Positions 8,030 through 16,922 of a stretch of DNA of 64,000 nt are shown one piece after another. Every line of letters begins with the position of its first letter. The stretch's first letter is position 1. The notes beneath the pieces are model-generated. The model saw only the letters and a list, made by a program, of their open reading frames with translations. It was not told the DNA's origin and searched no databases. The translations under genes were made by a program, and so were the position numbers. The DNA lies in the NCBI GenBank assembly GCA_022821645.1, contig JAJEDE010000027.1, positions 171,029-235,028 on the forward strand, given 5' to 3'. Source of the DNA: Chloroflexota bacterium (GTDB lineage: Bacteria > Chloroflexota > UBA11872).

Positions 8030-9868
8030 CTAGCTGCGCGAAACCCTGTATATCTTTCTCCCCACGTGGTCGCTGACGAGCACCGCGCCGTCGGGTGCGA
8101 TTACGACGTCGGTGGGGCGGTCGAGGCCGGTTACGAAGGGATGAACTTCGCCGACGTAGGTATCGCCCCGCGGCTCCAGGCGTACGCGCAGGACGTTGTG
8201 CGTATAGGAACTGCGGCCCAGTCCCGGCCCCCAGGTTGCAATGAGGGCGTCACCCTCGAACTCGCCGGCCTGCGTCCCCGTAAAGAACGTAATACCGGCA
8301 GCCGCGGCGTGCGCCGGCAGCGCCGCCACGGGACCCTCAATGGATGAATCCTCCGGCAACTCCTCCCAGTACATCGGATGCCCGTAGTTGCGGCCTTCAA
8401 TCACGTGGTTCAGTTCGTCGGGCGCGTCGTCGGCCGTGCGCACCGGAGTGTCGGGAGCGTTATCGGTGCAGAAGAGTTCGCCGTCCGGCGCGAACGCAAG
8501 GTCGAACGGATTCCTGAGTCCGCGCGCCACCACCTCCACGCGCGACCCGTCGGGCGCAAGCCGCAGGATCGTGCCCGAGAGGTCAGTGTCCGGCACTTCG
8601 CCGCGGTTACTCGTGCTGCCGACGGTCAGGTACAGCTGGCCGTCGGGTCCCGCCTCAATGCCGTTGTTGCGGTGGAACAATTCGGCCCGTTCCGGCAGGC
8701 CGGTCAGGATCTCCACGGACTCGTCGGCCACGCCCGACCCGCTGGTATCGCGCAGGCGGATGACCTTCTGTCGCACCGAGGCGTACACGGCGTCGCCGAT
8801 AAAGGCCACCCCGCGCGGCTCATCCACGCCCAGCGGATCCAGCCCCTGGGCAAAGGCCACCGGAGCCTCGGCGCCGGGAAGTCCGGAGTGCGTGAGGATC
8901 GCGTTGTTCGACATCGAGATGTAGAGCCGTTCGTCCGGCCCAAAGGCCAGGGCAACCGGCAAGCCAAGGTCATTGGTATCCAGAAGCAAGGAGATCGTGA
9001 AGCCCGCCGGCGCCCGCGGCACGCCGGTAGCCACCACGCCCCGCTGGCGTTCCAGCGATTCCAGTTCAATGCTGTCGCCGGCCGTCAGCGGACTGGCGGG
9101 GCGGAAGCTGCGAATCAGCGTCCACAGGCCGGCGGGATAGGCGCGGTTGCGCACCTCATCTCCGCTGAGCCGAAGGCGCACCGGCTCCGAGCGTCCCGGG
9201 GCGAACTCCAGCACACCGGCCTGGAAGTACTGCCGGATGACGCCCGGTTCGGCCGTGGGATCGATCACCGTGCCTGGCTCGCCGGTGTCGAGCCGGGCCT
9301 CGGTCTTCGGGAATCCAAGTCCGGCCGCGCCGCCCAACGCCAGGAACGCATCGAGGAATCCGATCTCGTCCCCGTCAACGGACTGATTGGACACGACGTG
9401 GCCAAACGGACCCACGGCAGTGCCGCCGAACGGGTTGCTGGTGCCGGACTCCGCGCCAAGGTCCAGGCTTCCGTCCAGTCCGCCGCCGATGAAGTCCCAT
9501 ACCAGGCGAGGCGTGGGCTGTCCGTCGACGGAATCGCCTGACCACTCCATCACGCCGCGCTGGAAGTACTGGACCAGCAGGCCGTTCTCGATGAGTGGCT
9601 CGGAAACCGCATGGCCCCACCGCCGCAAGCCGCCGGATGCGTGGAAGTACGTCAAGAGCGAAGCGGCCTGGGAAACGCCGCTGAGACTGACGTCCAGGTC
9701 GGCAATGTTGTGGCCCAGCGCCGAGTCAAAGGCCGCCCGGCGAACCGTGACCGTTTCCAGGCCCTCGAGCGCGCCTGCGCGTCCGGCGATAAACGCCGGA
9801 ACGCTGAGGGCGGCGGCCGCCAGGACCGCTCGACGGCCAATCCCGCGGCCGGCAGGCGCTCTGCGCAT
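8030..9868 (-). CDS. Exported glucose/sorbosone dehydrogenase-like beta-propeller protein
   Basis: A 612-residue secreted protein. The N-terminus has a twin-arginine-like signal (RGIGRR followed by AVLAAAALSVPAFIAG). Residues about 35-290 form a repeated YFQ-containing domain (YFHASGGLRRWG, YFQRGVMEW, YFQAGVLEF). Residues about 300-612 match PQQ-dependent sugar dehydrogenase/GSDH propellers: LPVALAFGPDERLYIS, HRNNGIEAGPDGQLYLTVGST, GLRNPFDLAFAPDGELFCTDN, NYGHPMYW. It probably oxidises a sugar or alcohol outside the membrane, substrate unknown. The frame is open to 10003; ATG 9868 is chosen because it places the signal at the N-terminus, though no good ribosome-binding site is visible. Confidence 0.8.
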   Translation of the reverse strand: MRRAPAGRGIGRRAVLAAAALSVPAFIAGRAGALEGLETVTVRRAAFDSALGHNIADLDVSLSGVSQAASLLTYFHASGGLRRWGHAVSEPLIENGLLVQYFQRGVMEWSGDSVDGQPTPRLVWDFIGGGLDGSLDLGAESGTSNPFGGTAVGPFGHVVSNQSVDGDEIGFLDAFLALGGAAGLGFPKTEARLDTGEPGTVIDPTAEPGVIRQYFQAGVLEFAPGRSEPVRLRLSGDEVRNRAYPAGLWTLIRSFRPASPLTAGDSIELESLERQRGVVATGVPRAPAGFTISLLLDTNDLGLPVALAFGPDERLYISMSNNAILTHSGLPGAEAPVAFAQGLDPLGVDEPRGVAFIGDAVYASVRQKVIRLRDTSGSGVADESVEILTGLPERAELFHRNNGIEAGPDGQLYLTVGSTSNRGEVPDTDLSGTILRLAPDGSRVEVVARGLRNPFDLAFAPDGELFCTDNAPDTPVRTADDAPDELNHVIEGRNYGHPMYWEELPEDSSIEGPVAALPAHAAAAGITFFTGTQAGEFEGDALIATWGPGLGRSSYTHNVLRVRLEPRGDTYVGEVHPFVTGLDRPTDVVIAPDGAVLVSDHVGRKIYRVSRS

Positions 9869-9977
9869 AAAAGGTGGGAAGGGCGGACACGCCCGAGGGT
9901 GCGAGATCGCGCAATAGTACCGAGACTTGCGACCGGCTTCCCTATACTCGCGGCAGCCCAACCGCAGGATCAGCCCC

Positions 9978-10640
9978 ATGGCATCGCGCCGCCGCCGCCG
10001 CACCCGCCGTCAGTCCAGCGGCGGCCAGTCCAGCACCGCACGTAGCGAGCGTCGCTCGTCCAGCGCCCAAAAGGGCGGGCAGCGTGAGCAGCGGAAGGGC
10101 GGGCAGCAGAGAGGCGGCCTGGGACGCGGGTTCTGGCTGTACATGATCGCGGTCATGGCCCTGTTCATCCCGCTCAATCTGTACTGCTTGAATCAAGCCA
10201 GCCCCCCGGGCCCCGGTGAGGAAACGGATCAACAGGCCGCCACGATTCTGAACTCCGTCAACGACCCGCACGAGCCCTACGCCACCGACCCGCCCACCTC
10301 CGGGCCGCACGTCACCCAGCTGGCCGATCACGGCTTTCGGCCCGAAACCCTCGCGGACGAGATCCAGGTGGCAAACCTGTCGCGCGGCTATGTGATCGTT
10401 CACTTCAGGGACACCGGACTGGAGCCCGAAATGCGGCGGCTGGCCGCGGAGTTCGAAGGACACGACGTGATCGTGCAGCCCGACGCAAATCTGCCAGCCG
10501 AAACGGCGGTCGCGTTGACCGCCTGGGGCCGCATTGAGCGTCTGGATTCCTACGACAAGAACCGCGTCTACAACTTCGTACGCAACTACGCGGGCCTCGG
10601 ACAGCCCGTGGCCGCGCCCGTCACCGGAGGCGGCGGCTAA
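9978..10640 (+). CDS. Membrane-anchored DUF3105 protein
   Basis: A 220-residue protein. The N-terminal 50 residues are extremely basic and Gln/Ser-rich, followed by one transmembrane helix (about 51-70, WLYMIAVMALFIPLNLYCL) and an extracytoplasmic DUF3105 domain. The domain signature is visible: HEPYATDPPTSGPHVTQL, then a conserved HFR and the DYDKNRVYNF-like end. Function is unknown in the family. ATG 9978 follows AGGAT by 7 nt; a TATACT element lies about 30 nt upstream. The stop overlaps the convergent GH106-like gene by 4 nt. Confidence 0.85.
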   Translation: MASRRRRRTRRQSSGGQSSTARSERRSSSAQKGGQREQRKGGQQRGGLGRGFWLYMIAVMALFIPLNLYCLNQASPPGPGEETDQQAATILNSVNDPHEPYATDPPTSGPHVTQLADHGFRPETLADEIQVANLSRGYVIVHFRDTGLEPEMRRLAAEFEGHDVIVQPDANLPAETAVALTAWGRIERLDSYDKNRVYNFVRNYAGLGQPVAAPVTGGGG

Positions 10641-13600
10641 CTCACGCGCAACTGCACCGGGCCCAGCAGTCCGGAAACCAGCGCCTCGGCCTCGATGTTG
10701 TCCTCGTGCCAGTAGCGGTGCCAGGCATTCCCCATCTTCGTCTCGTCCCGCTTCCAGCGCATCTCGTTCGCGTACAGGTTGCTCACCCGAACCCGCAGGC
10801 TGTTGGATCCGGTTTGCACAAAGCCGCTGAGATCGAACTGGTACGGCGGCCAGAGCCGCACGTCCACGCGCCGGTTGTTGACGAAGACTTCGGCGTGATA
10901 TCGCACCTCGCCGAGATCCAGCGTCACCGCCGAATTCGCTTGTTCGGCCGTGAGCTCAAAACTGCGCTCATAGACGCCGGTGCCGGAATACCAGCCGTAG
11001 CCAAAGTTCCCCCACGGCTGGAGGGCGATCGTCGTCGGCCGCGTGAAGAGCGCCAGCGGCGCCAGGATGCCGTTGGAAAAGTCGGCCGCCTCGATCTCAA
11101 CGGTCAGCATCCGGCCGGTCGTGATGTTGTAGATGCCCTGGATGTCCGGCGTGCGTTCGCGCACGTCCACATAGACCTTGTGCGTCCCCTTGATGTTGGG
11201 AATGCCGATGCCAACGCAGCCCACCGGCAGGCGCTGGCGATAGACCACCGTGCGGGGAAACGCCACCGGCTCGCCCAGCAACGGAATGTGCCGCCACGGT
11301 TCGACCGGCGGCTGCCCGCGTTCCCACGTCTCCAGCGGAGTTTCGCGCTCATAGGCGAGACCGGACCAGACCTCGCTCGGTGGCGCCTGCACCTCCCACG
11401 AATCGTCCGACACAATCACGATGGAGCCGCCCGAACGCAGGTCGATCTGACCCTCGAAGAGGAATGAGATCGGCTCGTCCGACTCGCACTCCACGTCCGC
11501 GACGATCGTGTTCTGGCCCGGACGCAGGTACGGCATGATGTTGTAGGTCACCGGGCTGGACCAGTCGTCCGACTCGCCCAGTTGCGTGCCGTTCATGTAC
11601 ACGGCCACGTGGTCCACCCCCACAAATGTGGCCCACGCCTTGATTGGCGGCTCGGTCAGATCGATCGTGCGGTGGAATCGCAGGCGACGGTGCTGATCGC
11701 TCGTCCGCTTGACCGCCCAGCCGTCGTGCTTGCGGACTCCCGTAATCCAGCTGGCGCGCCAGTTGCCAATGGTGTCGGCCCCGGCCCGCGCCAGCCACGT
11801 CTCCGGCCATTCCGAGTCGTCATACGTCGGGTCGCGCAACTGCTCCAGGCGGCCCGCGCCCAACGAGAAGCTGGCAACGCGCATCACCGGAAGCTCGGAA
11901 CGGCGAATTGACCCCTGGCCGGTCGGGACTCCACTGTCCAGCGCGAACGTCCAGTCCGTCTTGAACTCCAGGTCCTTCTGCGGCGCCGGCTGGCCGGCGG
12001 GCACCCGATGGCGCGCGGCCCGAACCGACGTGTCGAACACCACCAGGCGAGCCCCGTGCGGCGGCAAGTCAAGCTTGAACCGCCGCTCCCCGTGCTTGCC
12101 GGTGATCGATAGGGCCTCGGCCGCGCCGGTCTCCGGATTCCACACCTCCGGCCGACCGGGCACATCGGTCCTGACCGTCGCCGTCGTGCCCTCGGCCGAG
12201 CGGTTGACCGCCATCAACACCTCGGCGCCGTCCAGTCGCCGGGGAACGACAATCACGTCGGTCGCACTGTCCACGGTGGTTCCCGGCGACAGGATCTCCG
12301 CGATGCGCTCGAGTGCCTCCGGCAGCACTTCGGACGTCTGAAACGTGCGGCCCTTGCCGACCGTGGCGCCCGCCGGCGTCGCTGAGCCGTTGCTGAACAG
12401 CGTGCCCGCGGCCCGTGTTATCGGGCGGTGCCGCCAGCCGCCTTCGTTGCTCCCGGTGGGACGTTCGCCCATCACGATCAGGGTGCCGCCCGAGCGCACA
12501 AAGGCGCCCAGGCGCCGCATGGCCTGGGGGCTGATAACCGGCGTTGGCGGAAGCACCAGGGTCGTAAGGGTCAGCGCGCCCTGCCGCAGGCGGCCGTTCT
12601 CCAGCCGCGCCTGACCGTGACTGATGAATCGCTCGTCCACGATGTGCACGTCAATGCTGGCATCCGCCAGCCCATCGATCAGACCCTCGTAGTCGTCGGC
12701 GATGGCGCGCGCCCGCGCGTTGGGACGCCCGTCGGCGGTATTGGCGGCAATGCTGGTCCATGGGTACAGCACGCCCACCGTGGTTGCCGCCCTGGAGTGG
12801 CCCACGACCGCCGACAGGCGAGCCACGTATTCGGACAGGCCCTCGAAATGCGTCCAATAGGGGTTCTGGTGGCCAAAACTGGGCGGCCAATCGTCGGCGG
12901 CCTCGGCGGTGGCCATGGAATAGAACAGCCCGTGGAGCACCTGCATGTTGATGCCGTAGGCGGCCAGCAGGTTGGCGCCATGCCGAATCTCATCCAGCGT
13001 CACGCCCCAACCGGCGCCGCCGAAGGCTTCCGCCATCACGCGCGGCCGACCCGTCATCGCCGCCACCGACACCGCCGGCTTGACCTCCGCGGCCTGCACC
13101 GTTCGCGGTCGCGCGTAGCGGAACCCGTGATGATCGGTGCCCGGAATCGTGAGGTGACGCAGACCGCGAAAGTAGTCGCCCTGCCGGGCGGGATGGGTGG
13201 CCACATGCTCTTCCGTGTGACCCGTCCACTCCAGGCCATGCCGCTGGCACCACGCGCTGATCTGGGCGAACCAGGCTTCTTCGTAAAGCTCGGCCACCGT
13301 GTCGTAGAAGTCGCAGCGAACCTTGACGGTCTCGTTCCCACCCCGCAGCACCAGCAGCGGGAGCCATGGCAACAGGTCGTACCCCTTGTCCTTTTCGAAC
13401 CGCGCCGGCAGGTCGTCGGTCCAGGGCAGCGGCTCCGCGGTGATGTACGGCTCGTCGAAAAAGACGCCCGGAATCCCATCGCCGAACGCGGCCTTGTGAC
13501 GCTCCGCGTAACTTTCGTAGGCCGAATCAAGAAAGGCCTTGACCGTGGCGGCGCGCAGGTAGTCGATCCGGTCGTCAAAGCTGCGGACCGAGAAACTCAG

Positions 13601-14158
13601 AACACGCCAAACGCCTTCCGGGCACTCCCAGGTGTTCAGCTTGGTCACGTCCGTCAGCGTCTCGGGATCCAGGTCCCCATTGGCGTCAAGCCGGGCGGCA
13701 ACCTGGCCAAGCGGCGTTCCGGTCGGATAGCGGCCTTCCAGCCCGACCTCGGCCGGACCTTCGACCTCGTGGATCATCCGTGTCAGGGTCTTGGCGTAGT
13801 GTTCACTGCCCTGCGCCAGGACCGCGGACTCGGTCTGCCCGTGTCGGCCGCCGGGCGAACCCGCGGGCCCGCTGGGCCAGGCGTATTCGTCGTAGATCCA
13901 GGTCTTCAGACCGGCCTCGCGACCCTTCCGGACCGCAAAGTCAACGGCGTCCCACCACCGCTCGCCGCCGTAGGGCGTCTGCAGGCTTTCGCGCGCATGC
14001 ATGAACACGCCGCCGATGCCCTTGGCCGCGAACTCCTTGATCTGTCGACCCAGCTCGGCTTCATGCAGCCGGCCATTCCAGAACCAGAGCGCCAGCGGCG
14101 CAAATTCACTATCGGGCTTGACAAACGCCGTTCGCAGACGATCAAGTGCTCGGCTCAC
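10637..14158 (-). CDS. Large glycoside hydrolase, GH106 (alpha-L-rhamnosidase)-like
   Basis: A 1173-residue protein. The N-terminal TIM-barrel region has FAPLALWFWNGRLHEAEL, GIGGVFMHAR, WIYDEYAWPSGPAGSP and FFDEPYI, the pattern of GH106-type hydrolases (PF17132). FYDTVAELYEEAW and HTEEHVATH follow. Residues about 530-690 look like an amidotransferase-like beta/alpha domain (VLPPTPVISPQAM..FVRSGGTLIV). The C-terminal 450 residues contain two jelly-roll carbohydrate-binding regions (MNGTQLGESDDWSSPV; VFVNNRRVDVRLWPPYQFDL), as in GH2-like architectures. No signal peptide is evident, so it may act in the cytoplasm on imported oligosaccharides. Specificity is not determinable from sequence. It has its own upstream promoter. 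Confidence 0.75.
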   Translation of the reverse strand: MSRALDRLRTAFVKPDSEFAPLALWFWNGRLHEAELGRQIKEFAAKGIGGVFMHARESLQTPYGGERWWDAVDFAVRKGREAGLKTWIYDEYAWPSGPAGSPGGRHGQTESAVLAQGSEHYAKTLTRMIHEVEGPAEVGLEGRYPTGTPLGQVAARLDANGDLDPETLTDVTKLNTWECPEGVWRVLSFSVRSFDDRIDYLRAATVKAFLDSAYESYAERHKAAFGDGIPGVFFDEPYITAEPLPWTDDLPARFEKDKGYDLLPWLPLLVLRGGNETVKVRCDFYDTVAELYEEAWFAQISAWCQRHGLEWTGHTEEHVATHPARQGDYFRGLRHLTIPGTDHHGFRYARPRTVQAAEVKPAVSVAAMTGRPRVMAEAFGGAGWGVTLDEIRHGANLLAAYGINMQVLHGLFYSMATAEAADDWPPSFGHQNPYWTHFEGLSEYVARLSAVVGHSRAATTVGVLYPWTSIAANTADGRPNARARAIADDYEGLIDGLADASIDVHIVDERFISHGQARLENGRLRQGALTLTTLVLPPTPVISPQAMRRLGAFVRSGGTLIVMGERPTGSNEGGWRHRPITRAAGTLFSNGSATPAGATVGKGRTFQTSEVLPEALERIAEILSPGTTVDSATDVIVVPRRLDGAEVLMAVNRSAEGTTATVRTDVPGRPEVWNPETGAAEALSITGKHGERRFKLDLPPHGARLVVFDTSVRAARHRVPAGQPAPQKDLEFKTDWTFALDSGVPTGQGSIRRSELPVMRVASFSLGAGRLEQLRDPTYDDSEWPETWLARAGADTIGNWRASWITGVRKHDGWAVKRTSDQHRRLRFHRTIDLTEPPIKAWATFVGVDHVAVYMNGTQLGESDDWSSPVTYNIMPYLRPGQNTIVADVECESDEPISFLFEGQIDLRSGGSIVIVSDDSWEVQAPPSEVWSGLAYERETPLETWERGQPPVEPWRHIPLLGEPVAFPRTVVYRQRLPVGCVGIGIPNIKGTHKVYVDVRERTPDIQGIYNITTGRMLTVEIEAADFSNGILAPLALFTRPTTIALQPWGNFGYGWYSGTGVYERSFELTAEQANSAVTLDLGEVRYHAEVFVNNRRVDVRLWPPYQFDLSGFVQTGSNSLRVRVSNLYANEMRWKRDETKMGNAWHRYWHEDNIEAEALVSGLLGPVQLRVS

Positions 14159-14294
14159 AGTGGGTTAGTCCTGACAAGGGTGCGCGAACGGCGCGCAGCG
14201 GCGGGTCATCGTCAGCGCAGGTGCGTGTTCAGAGGCGCCACGAGTGGGTAGAAAATGCGAGGCGAAATTCGCGCCGAAACGGCACGCAAGGCCC

Positions 14295-14324
14295 ATTATA
14301 AGAGCCAGCCCAAATTTACACCAA
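14295..14324 (-). promoter_or_regulatory. Promoter for the GH106-like gene
   Basis: On the minus strand TTGGTG (14319-14324), an 18-nt spacer and a perfect TATAAT (14295-14300) lie in an AT-rich patch unlike its GC-rich surroundings. The predicted start would give a 5' leader of about 130 nt before the ATG at 14158. Confidence 0.6.
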
Positions 14325-14375
14325 ATTGCTTGACATAAGCTCAACTTTGACGCCCGTCAGGCCGATCGCTTTCGT

Positions 14376-14423
14376 CCGCCGCCGCTGGCCCCGGGCACAC
14401 GTTCCCGGGACCGGCGGCGGCGG
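14376..14423 (-). terminator. Strong hairpin after the binding-protein gene
   Basis: A stem of about 19 bp with one mismatch and one G-T pair (14376-14395 with 14404-14423) has an 8-nt loop. It begins 10 nt after the stop codon at 14433. It is very GC-rich and lacks a clear T-tract, so it may act as a 3'-end stabiliser or a factor-dependent terminator. Confidence 0.5.
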
Positions 14424-14432
14424 AGAGCCGTG

Positions 14433-15605
14433 CTATTCCACCGGCCAGCCGTCGGGAGTCTCGTTAGCGTCCAGCGCCGTCTGAATCGCGGTTGCGGCGT
14501 CAGCGGTCACCCACCCGGTCCAGATGCCCGGGTTGCTCTTGAGCCACCAGAGGGCGGCGTCGTTCGAGCTCGCGCCTTCGTTCTCACGCTGCCACTGCGC
14601 AATGGCGCTATAGACCTGGATATTGAGGCCCCAGGACCTGAGCATGTCCACCACGTCGGGCGCGCCGGTCAGCACATCGGGATGCACCGCGATCAGGATC
14701 GTGGCGTCTTCATACGCGCACGCCTTGGTGGTGAACCAGCACTCGTCGCTGTAATCCGGCTCCTTCAGCCGCACCAGGTCCAGCACCAGCGATGGGTCGT
14801 TGGTACCCCACTGGTATCCCAGCCACGGTTCGCGCCGCTCGTACGCGCCGTAGAGGTCCGCGTTCGCGGCCGCGCCATCCCCGGGATTGACGATGTGCAC
14901 GTGGTCGGTGAGACCGTAAGCCTCGATCTGGGCGGCGTTCACCTCTTCACAGGCCCAACCGATTACGCATGAAACCAGCCGCGCCTTGTCCCCGGATTCT
15001 GTCGTTTGAAACAGCGCCTTGTACTGCTCGTCCTTCAGGTCCTCCACGCTGTCCAGGTCCGGATACTCTTCCTGCAGGTAGGCCGGAATCACAAAAGCCG
15101 ACTGCCAGTCCTTGCCCAGGCTCTCGCCAATCGAAACCACCTCGCCGGCTGTCTGCGCCTCGGCCCAGGCCTCATCCTGGTTCGGCAGCCAGATTTCCAT
15201 GGTGATGTGGCTGTCGCCTCGGCGCAGGCCCTGGAACAACGGGAGCGTAGCGCCGAACACGACGTCGGTCGGATATCCGTAGCCCTTTTCGACAATGTAT
15301 TGGGCAATCCGGTTCTGAATCTGGGCGCTGGTCCAGTTGAGGTCGCTAAAGACAAGCGTTTGCTTCTCTCTGGGCGCCGCCTCGACCATCTTCTCGACGA
15401 CCTTTTCGACAACCACCTCTTGCGTAACGATCTTCTCGACGACCTTTTCGACCGGCACTTCCTTTTCAACAATCTTCTCAACTTCGACCTGCTGCGTCAC
15501 AATCTTTTCGACGATTTGCGTTTCCCCGCACGCGGCTGCGACAACGGTTCCGGCAAAGCCCAATGTCCCAATCCGCAACATCCGCCGCCTGCTGATGTGT
15601 TTCAT
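14433..15605 (-). CDS. proX: Glycine betaine/quaternary-amine ABC transporter substrate-binding lipoprotein
   Basis: A 390-residue OpuAC/ProX-type binding protein. The signal has RRRMLRIGTLGFAGTVVAAACG with a lipobox Cys near residue 26. An unusual stalk of about 45 residues follows, made of repeated VEKIV/VEKEV/VEKVV heptads. The mature domain begins near KQTLVFSDLNWTSAQIQN and includes TMEIWLPNQDEAW and AYERREPWLGYQW, typical aromatic-rich binding-protein segments. The ligand is likely a betaine-like compound but is not proven. Start at ATG 15605 with GGAGG about 8 nt upstream. It is the third gene after the ATPase and permease but has its own promoter in a 247-nt gap. Confidence 0.88.
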   Translation of the reverse strand: MKHISRRRMLRIGTLGFAGTVVAAACGETQIVEKIVTQQVEVEKIVEKEVPVEKVVEKIVTQEVVVEKVVEKMVEAAPREKQTLVFSDLNWTSAQIQNRIAQYIVEKGYGYPTDVVFGATLPLFQGLRRGDSHITMEIWLPNQDEAWAEAQTAGEVVSIGESLGKDWQSAFVIPAYLQEEYPDLDSVEDLKDEQYKALFQTTESGDKARLVSCVIGWACEEVNAAQIEAYGLTDHVHIVNPGDGAAANADLYGAYERREPWLGYQWGTNDPSLVLDLVRLKEPDYSDECWFTTKACAYEDATILIAVHPDVLTGAPDVVDMLRSWGLNIQVYSAIAQWQRENEGASSNDAALWWLKSNPGIWTGWVTADAATAIQTALDANETPDGWPVE

Positions 15606-15696
15606 AGTAAAGCCTCCACTCCTCGCGGGTTGACCTGGGCGGTCACCAGCGCTCTGAGTTGCTGCAAACATGCCTTAGTACTTCAGGACTACTGCC

Positions 15697-15720
15697 ATGC
15701 ACAACACAACAATTGTGCAT
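15697..15720. promoter_or_regulatory. Operator-like inverted repeat in the proX leader
   Basis: Perfect 8-bp arms ATGCACAA (15697-15704) and TTGTGCAT (15713-15720) are separated by 8 nt. The site lies about 25 nt downstream of the predicted proX -10, so a bound repressor would block transcription. The half-site TGCACAA/TTGTGCA also occurs in the dyad at 32461-32501. Confidence 0.5.
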
Positions 15721-15745
15721 CTTGCATGCAGCGACCTACCTGCCC

Positions 15746-15774
15746 ACTCTACCTTACGAATGCATGCCTGTCAA
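15746..15774 (-). promoter_or_regulatory. proX promoter
   Basis: On the minus strand TTGACA (15769-15774), a 17-nt spacer and TAGAGT (15746-15751). This is the best -35/-10 match in the transporter locus and implies that the binding protein can be expressed separately from the ATPase and permease genes. Confidence 0.65.
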
Positions 15775-15852
15775 TCCAACGCTTGGCATGGCTATCATAT
15801 TGCCGACACAATTCACATTATCTTTCGAATTACAGCGCCTATCCAGCGACAA

Positions 15853-16920
15853 CTAACCTACGGATCTCAGCATTTCCTGCCGGCTGCGCGACACGGCTTG
15901 GGTCAGTCGATCAATGATGATGGCCAGGAACACGATAGCGAGTCCGGCAATGGCCCCGTTGCCCGGCTGGTTCTTTTGCAGCGCCCGCAGCACGTTGTCG
16001 CCCAAACCGCCGGCGGCCACCATGCTGGCAATGGTCACCATGGAAAGCGCCATCAGCGTCGTCTGGTTGATCCCCGCCATGATCGTCGGCAGCGCCATCG
16101 GAATCTGAACTTTCGCCAGGATTTGCAGCGGCGATGCACCGAACGACCGCACAGCCTCGATCGTTTCGCTCGGAACCTGCCGGATTCCCAGGTTCGTCAA
16201 CCGGATGACGGGAGGAACGGCGTAAATGATCGTGGCAAAAATGCCGGCCGGCTTGCCCAGCCCGAAGGCCAGAATGCCCGGCAGGAGATACACGAAACTG
16301 GGCATGGTCTGCATCGCGTCAAGTATGGGACGCATCAGGTTGTCGGCCAGCTGGTTTCGAGAGCCCAGGACGCCCAGCGGAAGGCCGATCAACACCGCAA
16401 TAGCCACGGCCACGACCATCAGCGCAATCGTGTCGATCATGTTCTCCCAGAGATCCATAAAGCCGACGAACAGCAGCGCCGCCGCCGTGAACGCCAGCAG
16501 CCGCCACCCGCCGACGGCCAGCGAGAGGAAGGCAAGGCCGATCACAATTGCCGGCCAGGGCAGCCACTTCAGGCCGTTTTCGATTTGCACGAGCACGGTG
16601 TCCACGGCCGTGCTCAGTCCGTCGAACAGCCAGCTGCCATCGTTGGTAATCCGTGTCACCACGTCGTCAATGGCGCCGCTTGTGACTTCGCGCACAGTGC
16701 GGTCCAGCGTGATGGACCCTCCCCCCGAGGTCGGAATCTCGGAACTGGAAACGGTCGTCGGAAACTCCATTTCCGGGCCCCACACCAGCAAACTGACGAG
16801 CAGCGCCGCGCCGACGATTCCAAGTCCGGCCAGCCACACAGCGTGAGGTCGGACGAAGTCCAGTGGATGGTCCCCCGAGGCAGCCGCCTGTTCGGGTGAT
16901 GCCCGGTCAGCTCGAGCCAT
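15853..16920 (-). CDS. proW: Glycine betaine/proline-type ABC transporter permease
   Basis: A 355-residue inner-membrane permease (BPD_transp_1 fold). An N-terminal helix is followed by a large periplasmic loop and then seven or so helices from about residue 120. The EAA loop region reads AVRSFGASPLQILAKVQIPMALPTIMAG, with the family VRSFGAS..Q...KVQ..mALP pattern. It pairs with the ATPase at 16923-18125. Two starts are possible: TTG 16926, which overlaps the ATPase stop, or ATG 16920. I choose ATG 16920 because GGAG lies 8 nt before it but only about 2-4 nt before the TTG. Confidence 0.92.
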   Translation of the reverse strand: MARADRASPEQAAASGDHPLDFVRPHAVWLAGLGIVGAALLVSLLVWGPEMEFPTTVSSSEIPTSGGGSITLDRTVREVTSGAIDDVVTRITNDGSWLFDGLSTAVDTVLVQIENGLKWLPWPAIVIGLAFLSLAVGGWRLLAFTAAALLFVGFMDLWENMIDTIALMVVAVAIAVLIGLPLGVLGSRNQLADNLMRPILDAMQTMPSFVYLLPGILAFGLGKPAGIFATIIYAVPPVIRLTNLGIRQVPSETIEAVRSFGASPLQILAKVQIPMALPTIMAGINQTTLMALSMVTIASMVAAGGLGDNVLRALQKNQPGNGAIAGLAIVFLAIIIDRLTQAVSRSRQEMLRSVG

Positions 16921-16922
16921 GC

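Noticed and set aside
8066..9541. Large plus-strand frame opposite the sorbosone dehydrogenase-like gene
   Set aside because: Antisense of a recognisable propeller protein; no domain.
14331..14336. TTGACA on the plus strand upstream of the transporter genes
   Set aside because: No -10 at suitable distance and no plus-strand gene follows; probably chance in the AT-rich patch.
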